A stretch of DNA of 11,126 nt, taken from positions 1-11,126 of the forward strand of contig CALRZF020000100.1 in assembly GCA_943372585.1 (NCBI GenBank), in the 5' to 3' direction. This DNA is from RAM1 sp943372585 (lineage in GTDB: Bacteria > Pseudomonadota > Gammaproteobacteria > Burkholderiales > Burkholderiaceae_C). How positions within the stretch are numbered: the stretch's first letter is position 1; every line of letters starts with the position of its first letter. The notes below the pieces were generated by a model. The model was not told the origin of the DNA, did not search any database, and worked only from the letters and a program-made list of their open reading frames with translations. Position numbers and translations under genes: made by a program. Of this stretch, positions 6,654 through 11,126 are shown one piece after another.

Positions 6654-7280
6654 ATGGTCACGCCCCCACCCGCCTCGCCCCCGCGCGCCTCGACCACCAC
6701 CCACCTGCTGTACCTGCACGGTTTTCGCTCGTCGCCCCAATCGGCCAAGGCACGCCAGGTCGCGGCCCGTGTGGCTGCGCAGCACCTCGGCGTGACCTGG
6801 TGGTGCCCGCAACTGCCGCCGTCGCCGCGTGAGGCCATGGCCCTGGTGATGGAGGGCACCGCAGCCTGGCCGGCCGGGCGCATGGCTGTGGTCGGATCTT
6901 CACTGGGCGGCTTTTATGCCACCCATGTGGCCGAGGCCCGCGCCTGCAAGGCCGTGCTGCTGAACCCGGCCGTGGATCCAGCGCGCGACCTGGCCAACTA
7001 CATCGGCGAACAGACCGCCTGGCACGACCCGAAGGAGCGCTTTTATTTCGAGCCGCGGTTTGTGGATGAACTGCGCGCGCTGCAATGCGGGCCGGTGGCC
7101 GACCCGCAGCGCTACTTCGCGGTGATCGCCAGGGGCGACGAGGTGCTGGACTGGCGTGAAATGACCGGGCGCTACCCCGGCGCACGCATCAAGCTGCTGG
7201 ACGCATCCGACCACGCCCTGAGCGACTTTGACGACCACATTGACGAGGTATTTGCGTTTCTGGCGCTGGCGGATTCCTGA
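6654..7280 (+). CDS. YqiA/UPF0227-like alpha/beta-hydrolase (esterase)
   Basis: This 208-residue cytosolic alpha/beta-hydrolase resembles the small E. coli YqiA esterase family. The core begins at about residue 17 with LLYLHGFRSSPQS (oxyanion-hole region H22-G23-F24). The nucleophile elbow is GSSLGG (81-86) with S83. The probable acid is D162 in ARGDEVLDW, and the catalytic His is H187 in ASDHALSDF. The YqiA family hydrolyses short acyl esters in vitro; the physiological substrate is not established. The protein is slightly longer than family members because of a Pro/Thr/Ser-rich leader of about 16 residues with no internal Met, so a non-ATG internal start cannot be excluded. No Shine-Dalgarno sequence precedes the ATG; a GAACAT hexamer lies 6 nt upstream, like the -10-like elements near other starts in this window. 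The gene diverges from the response regulator and lies 27 nt before the RNase gene. Confidence 0.9.
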   Translation: MVTPPPASPPRASTTTHLLYLHGFRSSPQSAKARQVAARVAAQHLGVTWWCPQLPPSPREAMALVMEGTAAWPAGRMAVVGSSLGGFYATHVAEARACKAVLLNPAVDPARDLANYIGEQTAWHDPKERFYFEPRFVDELRALQCGPVADPQRYFAVIARGDEVLDWREMTGRYPGARIKLLDASDHALSDFDDHIDEVFAFLALADS

Positions 7281-7294
7281 ACAGGCCCGCATGG

Positions 7295-7300
7295 GACAAT
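7295..7300 (+). promoter_or_regulatory. -10-like hexamer next to the RNase start codon
   Basis: GACAAT lies 7 nt before the ATG at 7308, with no Shine-Dalgarno sequence between. If used as a -10 element, transcription would start at or within a base or two of the ATG, giving a leaderless or near-leaderless mRNA. No good -35 lies 16-18 nt upstream, so this is tentative. Confidence 0.35.
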
Positions 7301-7307
7301 CCCGCCC

Positions 7308-9380
7308 ATGTTTGCATTGTTTGAAGAAGCCGGAAAATTCCAGGGTGGCCGCGTCATGTCCGAGGCCGAGTCATCGGCTCAGATCGAGCTGGACAGCGGC
7401 AAGCGCGTGAAGGTCAAGGCCGCCAACGTCCTGCTCAAATTCGAAAAACCCTCGCCCGCCGAGCTGATCCGCTCGGCCCAGGCGCTGAGCCAGGGCATCG
7501 AGCTGGAGCTGGCCTGGGAATTTGCCCCGGACGAGGAATTCGGCTTTGCCGACCTGGCGCGCGACTATTTCAGCGACAAGGCCACGCTGGAGCAGCAGGC
7601 CGCCGCGCTGTTCCGGCTGTTTGAGGCGCCGCATTACTTCCGCCGCGCGGGCAAAGGGCGGTTCAAGAAAGCGCCGGCCGAGATCGTGCAGCAGGCGCTG
7701 GTGGCCATCGAGAAAAAGAAAGCCCTGCAGGCCCAGATTGCCGAATGGGCGCAGGCCCTGGCCGACGGCACCTGCCCCGCGCCTATCCGCGAGCAGCTGT
7801 ACAAGATTCTTTTCAAGCCGGACAAGAACGCACCCGAGTACAAGGCCGTGGTGGACGCCGCACGGGCCACGCAGACGGCACCGCTGGACCTGCTGCAAAA
7901 GGCCGGCGCCATTGATTCGGCGTACCAATTCCACTGGAAGCGCTTCCTGTTCGAGAACTTCCCCAAGGGCACGAACTTCCCCGCGCTGGAGGCACCGGCC
8001 ATCAAGGACGAGCTGCCGGTGGCCGCCGTGCAGGCGTTCTCGATCGACGATTCGCAGACCACCGAAATCGACGACGCGCTGTCGGTGCAGGGCCTGGGCA
8101 CGGGCACCGTGGTGGTGGGCATCCACATTGCGGCCCCCGGTCTGGCGCTGCAGCCCGGCGGGGCGGTGGACAACGTGGCGCGGCAGCGCCTGTCCACCGT
8201 TTACATGCCGGGCTACAAGGTCACCATGCTGCCCGACGACGTGGTGCAGATCTACACGCTTCAGGCCGGGCGCGACTGCCCCGCCGTGTCGCTGTACGTC
8301 ACGATGGACGAAGCCTCGCTGGACATCCGGGCCACTGAAACGAAGCTGGAGCGCGTGCCCATCGCGCACAACCTGCGCCACGACCAGCTGGACGGCGTGG
8401 TGACTGAAGACTGGCTGCAGGCCGAAGGCGACGCCCAGGAGCTGCCGGGCGCACCGGGCCTGCGTGCGCCGCTGGGCTTTCTGTGGCGATTGGCCAAACA
8501 CCTCAAGGCGCAACGCGAAATCGTGCGCGGCAAGCCCGAGAACTTCAACCGCCCGGACTACAACTTCCGGCTGGTGGGCAACAACGGCGCCGAACCGCAG
8601 GGCACCGAGCAGGTGCAGATCAGCGTGCGCCAGCGCGGCGCGCCGCTGGACCTGATGGTGGCCGAGGCCATGATCCTGGCCAACAGCACCTGGGGCAACT
8701 GGCTGGCCGATCATGGCGTGCCGGGCATCTACCGCAGCCAGGCGTCCATGGCGCCCGGCGTCAAGGTGCGCATGGGCACCAAGGCATTGCCGCACGCAGG
8801 CATCGGCGTCAAAAGCTATGCCTGGAGCACCTCGCCCCTGCGCCGCTACACCGACATGGTCAACCAGTGGCAGATCATTGCCGTGGCGCGTCACGGCAAG
8901 ACGGCCGCCCTGGCCGCCCCCTTCAAGCCCAAGGACGCGGAGCTGTTTTCCATCATCAGCGGGTTTGATGCCGCCTACAGTGCCTACAACGGCTACCAGG
9001 CCGGCATGGAACGCTTCTGGACGCTCAAGTACCTGCAGCAGCAGGGCATCACCGAGCTGACGGCCACGGTCTTCAAGGACAACCTGCCGGGCGGCAGCGT
9101 GCTGGTGCGCGCCGACGAGTTGCCGCTGGTGCTGCCCGTGGTGGGCGCGCAGGGGCTGGCACGCGGTGCGCGCGTGCGCGTCAAGCTGGGCGATATCGAC
9201 GAGATCACGCTGGACGTGGCGGGCACCGTCACCGAGCGGCTGGACACGCCGGCGGAAGCTACGCCTGAGGAAGACAGCGGCGACGAAGAACCGGTGGCAG
9301 GCCCCATTGCGATTGCGGTGGACATGAACGAAGCCGAGGCCGGCAGCGGCAGTTCAGGCGGCGATAATCCTCCCCCGTGA
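7308..9380 (+). CDS. RNase II/RNB-family 3'-5' exoribonuclease
   Basis: This 690-residue protein probably degrades RNA processively from the 3' end in the cytosol. The N-terminal region (1-235) has a small beta domain and a charged helical section (LVAIEKKKALQAQI). The RNB catalytic domain spans about 236-575. Its metal-binding signature is FSIDDSQTTEIDDALS (244-259), with D247, E253, D255 and D256; E253 stands where E. coli RNase II has D207. The second signature, STSPLRRYTDMVNQW (507-521), includes R512-R513. A short S1-like beta domain (about 583-645) is followed by an acidic, Gly/Ser/Pro-rich tail (646-690). Overall length and the TTEIDD variant suggest the RNase II-like branch found in betaproteobacteria rather than true RNase R. 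The stop overlaps the next gene's GTG by 4 nt. An alternative start at Met17 would remove the conserved-looking FEEAGKFQGG opening, so the first ATG is preferred. Confidence 0.93.
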   Translation: MFALFEEAGKFQGGRVMSEAESSAQIELDSGKRVKVKAANVLLKFEKPSPAELIRSAQALSQGIELELAWEFAPDEEFGFADLARDYFSDKATLEQQAAALFRLFEAPHYFRRAGKGRFKKAPAEIVQQALVAIEKKKALQAQIAEWAQALADGTCPAPIREQLYKILFKPDKNAPEYKAVVDAARATQTAPLDLLQKAGAIDSAYQFHWKRFLFENFPKGTNFPALEAPAIKDELPVAAVQAFSIDDSQTTEIDDALSVQGLGTGTVVVGIHIAAPGLALQPGGAVDNVARQRLSTVYMPGYKVTMLPDDVVQIYTLQAGRDCPAVSLYVTMDEASLDIRATETKLERVPIAHNLRHDQLDGVVTEDWLQAEGDAQELPGAPGLRAPLGFLWRLAKHLKAQREIVRGKPENFNRPDYNFRLVGNNGAEPQGTEQVQISVRQRGAPLDLMVAEAMILANSTWGNWLADHGVPGIYRSQASMAPGVKVRMGTKALPHAGIGVKSYAWSTSPLRRYTDMVNQWQIIAVARHGKTAALAAPFKPKDAELFSIISGFDAAYSAYNGYQAGMERFWTLKYLQQQGITELTATVFKDNLPGGSVLVRADELPLVLPVVGAQGLARGARVRVKLGDIDEITLDVAGTVTERLDTPAEATPEEDSGDEEPVAGPIAIAVDMNEAEAGSGSSGGDNPPP
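9363..9368 (+). promoter_or_regulatory. -10-like hexamer next to the TonB-like start codon
   Basis: GATAAT (5 of 6 matches to TATAAT) lies 8 nt before the GTG start at 9377, inside the last codons of the RNase gene. It could give the TonB-aroE pair its own near-leaderless promoter in addition to read-through. No matching -35 was found. Confidence 0.3.
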
Positions 9381-10231
9381 ACCTCAAGAACCTGAGCACG
9401 CTGCAAATCGCACTTGGCGCGTCCGTCGCCGTGCATGCAGTGCTGCTGACGGTTCGGTTCGTGGACCCTGAATCCTTCAACCGCGTGTTCCAGGACACGC
9501 CGCTGGAGGTGATTCTGGTCAACACCAAAACCAATGAGCGGGCCGACAAGGCCCAGGCCATCGCCCAGGCGTCGCTGGCCGGCGGCGGTGAAGCCGCCAA
9601 GGGCCGCGCCACCAGCCCGCTGCCGCCGTCGGCGCTGACCGAAATGGGCGACGCCGCCGAAGACGCCCAACGCAAGATCGAAGCCATGCAGGAACAGCAG
9701 ACGCTGCTGCTGGCACAGCTTAAAAAGCAGCTGGCCGCCCTGCCCCCGCCCGACCCCAAACAGCCCAGCACCAACGCCGAGGCAGTTGCGCGCGAAGAAA
9801 AGCGCCGCCAGCTCATCAAGCTGCTGGCCGAGATTGAAAAACGCATCAACGAAGAAAACGCACGGCCCAAGAAGCGCTACATCAGCCCCGCCACGCGCGA
9901 AGAGGTGTACGCCATCTACTACGACAACCTGCGCCGTCGTATTGAAGACCGCGGCACCCAGAACTTCCCCGAGCTGGCCGGAAAAAAGCTGTACGGCGAG
10001 CTGACCATGATCGTCACCGTCAACCACGACGGCCGCGTGCTGGACACCGAAATCGTGGAAACCTCCGGCGTCATCGCGCTGGACCGGCGCGCGCAGACGA
10101 TTGCGCGCAACGCCGCACCGTTTGGCAAGTTCAGCGATGCCATGCGGCGACGTGCCGACCAGATCGTGGTGGTGTCGCGCTTCAAGTTCACGCGCGACGA
10201 AGTGCTTGAGACGAAATTGACCAATCGATGA
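9377..10231 (+). CDS. TonB-like energy transducer
   Basis: This 284-residue protein is anchored by one N-terminal membrane helix (about 8-28) with a periplasmic remainder. The helix carries S16 and H20 in ALGASVAVHAVLL, matching the SxxxH motif by which TonB couples to ExbB/ExbD. The C-terminal third (about 185-284) has a TonB-type fold pattern: YYDNLRRRIED, GELTMIVTVNHDGRVLDTEIVETSG, ALDRRAQTIARNAAPFGKF and a final FKFTRDEV strand. The spacer lacks the long Pro/Lys repeats of classical TonB; instead a charged, probably coiled-coil helix (about 92-160) recalls TolA. It is expected to transmit proton-motive force to an outer-membrane partner or to span the envelope; no exbB, exbD or receptor gene is visible. 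Start is GTG, overlapping the RNase stop (GTGA), and the stop overlaps the aroE start (ATGA), so translation of all three is coupled. Confidence 0.88.
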   Translation: MNLKNLSTLQIALGASVAVHAVLLTVRFVDPESFNRVFQDTPLEVILVNTKTNERADKAQAIAQASLAGGGEAAKGRATSPLPPSALTEMGDAAEDAQRKIEAMQEQQTLLLAQLKKQLAALPPPDPKQPSTNAEAVAREEKRRQLIKLLAEIEKRINEENARPKKRYISPATREEVYAIYYDNLRRRIEDRGTQNFPELAGKKLYGELTMIVTVNHDGRVLDTEIVETSGVIALDRRAQTIARNAAPFGKFSDAMRRRADQIVVVSRFKFTRDEVLETKLTNR

Positions 10232-11064
10232 CTGCAGACCTCTACTGTGTGATGGGCAACCCCGTCGAACACAGCAAATCCCCCTGGATTCACGCCCGTT
10301 TCGCCGAACTGACCGGCCAGACGTTGCAGTACGGCCGCCGGTTGATCCCGCTGGACGGGTTCGTCGCAGGCGTCGCAGCCTTTCGCGCCGAGGGCGGGCG
10401 CGGCTGCAACATTACCGTGCCGTTCAAGTTTGAGGCCGGCGCCCTGCCCGGCCTGCACATGACGCCGCGCGCCGCGCTGGCCCAGGCCTGCAACACGCTG
10501 CGCTTTGATGCAGACGGCATCTTTGCCGACAACACCGACGGCGTGGGCCTGGTCAACGACATCACACGCAACGCAGGCATGCCGCTGGCGGGCAAACGCC
10601 TGCTGCTGATCGGCGCGGGCGGCGCTGCGGCAGGTGTGCTGGGGCCACTGATCGAAGCCCGGCCCGCGCACATCACGGTCACCAACCGTACCGTGGCCAA
10701 GGCCCAGGCGCTGGTGCAGCGGCACGCAGCGCTGGCTGCGCAGCAGGACGTGCAGCTGGCAGCGCACGTACTGCAGGCCGTGGGCGGGCCGTTTGACGTG
10801 GTGATCAACGGTACGGCCAGCAGCCTGGCCGGTGCCGGCGTGCCCGTGCCTGACGGCGTGCTGCAAACCGGCACGCTGGCTGTGGACATGATGTACGGCC
10901 CTGCCGCCGATGCCTTCATGCGGTGGGCCGCCCAGCACGGCGCCGTGGCGCGCGACGGCCTGGGCATGCTGGTGGAACAGGCCGCCGAGTCATTTGCCGC
11001 CTGGCGCGGCGTGCGCCCACCGTCAGCCCAGGTGCTGGACGAACTGCGCCGCACGCTGGCATGA
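10228..11064 (+). CDS. aroE: Shikimate dehydrogenase (NADP+)
   Basis: This 278-residue enzyme catalyses the NADPH-dependent reduction of 3-dehydroshikimate to shikimate, the fourth step of chorismate synthesis, in the cytosol. The length is normal for AroE. The substrate-binding loop GNPVEHSKSP (10-19) supplies S16 and S18; CNITVPFK (60-67) ends with catalytic K67; and DNTDG (101-105) gives catalytic D104. The nucleotide-binding domain has GAGGAA (129-134) and NRTVAK (153-158), the NADP-type Arg/Thr signature after the second strand. The C-terminal DGLGMLVEQAAESF (243-256) is also conserved. There is no sign of truncation. Its ATG overlaps the TonB-like stop by 4 nt. It reads as the functional AroE rather than the quinate/shikimate paralogue YdiB, based on the NRT motif (family knowledge). 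Confidence 0.97.
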   Translation: MTADLYCVMGNPVEHSKSPWIHARFAELTGQTLQYGRRLIPLDGFVAGVAAFRAEGGRGCNITVPFKFEAGALPGLHMTPRAALAQACNTLRFDADGIFADNTDGVGLVNDITRNAGMPLAGKRLLLIGAGGAAAGVLGPLIEARPAHITVTNRTVAKAQALVQRHAALAAQQDVQLAAHVLQAVGGPFDVVINGTASSLAGAGVPVPDGVLQTGTLAVDMMYGPAADAFMRWAAQHGAVARDGLGMLVEQAAESFAAWRGVRPPSAQVLDELRRTLA

Positions 11065-11071
11065 TTTCGTG

Positions 11072-11126
11072 ATGCAACCCGTATTGCGCCTGGCCGCTCT
11101 GTTGCTGGCCGCCGCATTGTTGCTGC
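11072..11126 (+). CDS. 5' fragment of a membrane-anchored or secreted protein, possibly MtgA
   Basis: Eighteen codons are visible before the window ends: a short basic start (MQPVLR) followed by an Ala/Leu-rich hydrophobic run, typical of a signal anchor or signal peptide. The ATG is 7 nt after the aroE stop; an in-frame GTG directly precedes it (11069). In many betaproteobacteria the gene after aroE is mtgA, a monofunctional peptidoglycan transglycosylase with one N-terminal membrane anchor, and what is visible is compatible with that, but there is too little sequence to identify the product. Confidence 0.5.
   Translation, partial: MQPVLRLAALLLAAALLL

Noticed and set aside
6572..6883. N-terminal extension of the response regulator upstream to 6883
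   Set aside because: The receiver domain begins precisely at the ATG at 6571, which has an AAGGAGG sequence; the extension runs antisense through the esterase gene and looks random.
7371..8894. 507-codon open frame antisense to the RNase gene
   Set aside because: It mirrors the RNase reading frame, is rich in His, Arg, Gln and Gly without recognisable motifs, and is the kind of antisense frame expected in high-GC genes with strong third-position bias.
1..11126. tRNA, rRNA, CRISPR array, insertion sequence, prophage or large tandem repeat
   Set aside because: Reading both strands I found no cloverleaf-like block, no regularly spaced repeats, no transposase or integrase motifs and no long direct or inverted repeats; intergenic gaps are all under 100 nt.

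Overview
The window is about two-thirds G+C and gene-dense, with no RNA genes, insertion sequences or CRISPR arrays that I can see. The gene content (RodA, a betaproteobacterial-type RNase II, a TonB-like protein next to aroE, and a YqiA-type esterase), the high GC and the codon bias with long antisense ORFs suggest a betaproteobacterium of the Burkholderiales, most likely Comamonadaceae. This assignment is an inference from gene type and order; no 16S or marker comparison was possible.

Layout. Two divergent blocks share a short control region (6572-6653). The left block is entirely on the minus strand, read from 6571 down to base 1. In transcription order it holds a NarL/LuxR-type response regulator, a 7TM-DISM-like histidine kinase, the peptidoglycan polymerase RodA, a beta-hydroxyacid dehydrogenase, a PAS-HisKA protein with no ATPase domain, and a response regulator fused to a class III nucleotide cyclase that runs off the left edge. 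Junctions are a 26-nt overlap (if the TTG start is right), then gaps or overlaps of 13, -4, 7 and 26 nt, so one polycistronic unit is likely. The right block is on the plus strand: a YqiA-like esterase, an RNase II-family exoribonuclease, a TonB-like energy transducer, shikimate dehydrogenase (aroE), and the first 18 codons of a membrane or secreted protein (perhaps mtgA). RNase-tonB and tonB-aroE are coupled by 4-nt start/stop overlaps.

How the genes work together. The kinase and regulator at 4012-6571 look like a cognate sensor pair. The PAS-HisKA protein and the cyclase regulator at 1-1967 look like a second signalling pair whose output would be a cyclic nucleotide. RodA, which extends glycan strands for rod shape, lies between these two pairs and has no mreBCD or PBP2 gene beside it here. 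The plus-strand block looks like housekeeping: RNA turnover, envelope energy transduction and aromatic amino acid synthesis.

Most worth a second look: the kinase that stops where its ATPase domain should begin, beside a regulator-cyclase; rodA embedded in a signalling operon; the TonB with a charged helical spacer instead of a Pro-rich one; and -10-like hexamers 6-8 nt before several start codons, which could mean leaderless messages. None of these amounts to a proven new system.
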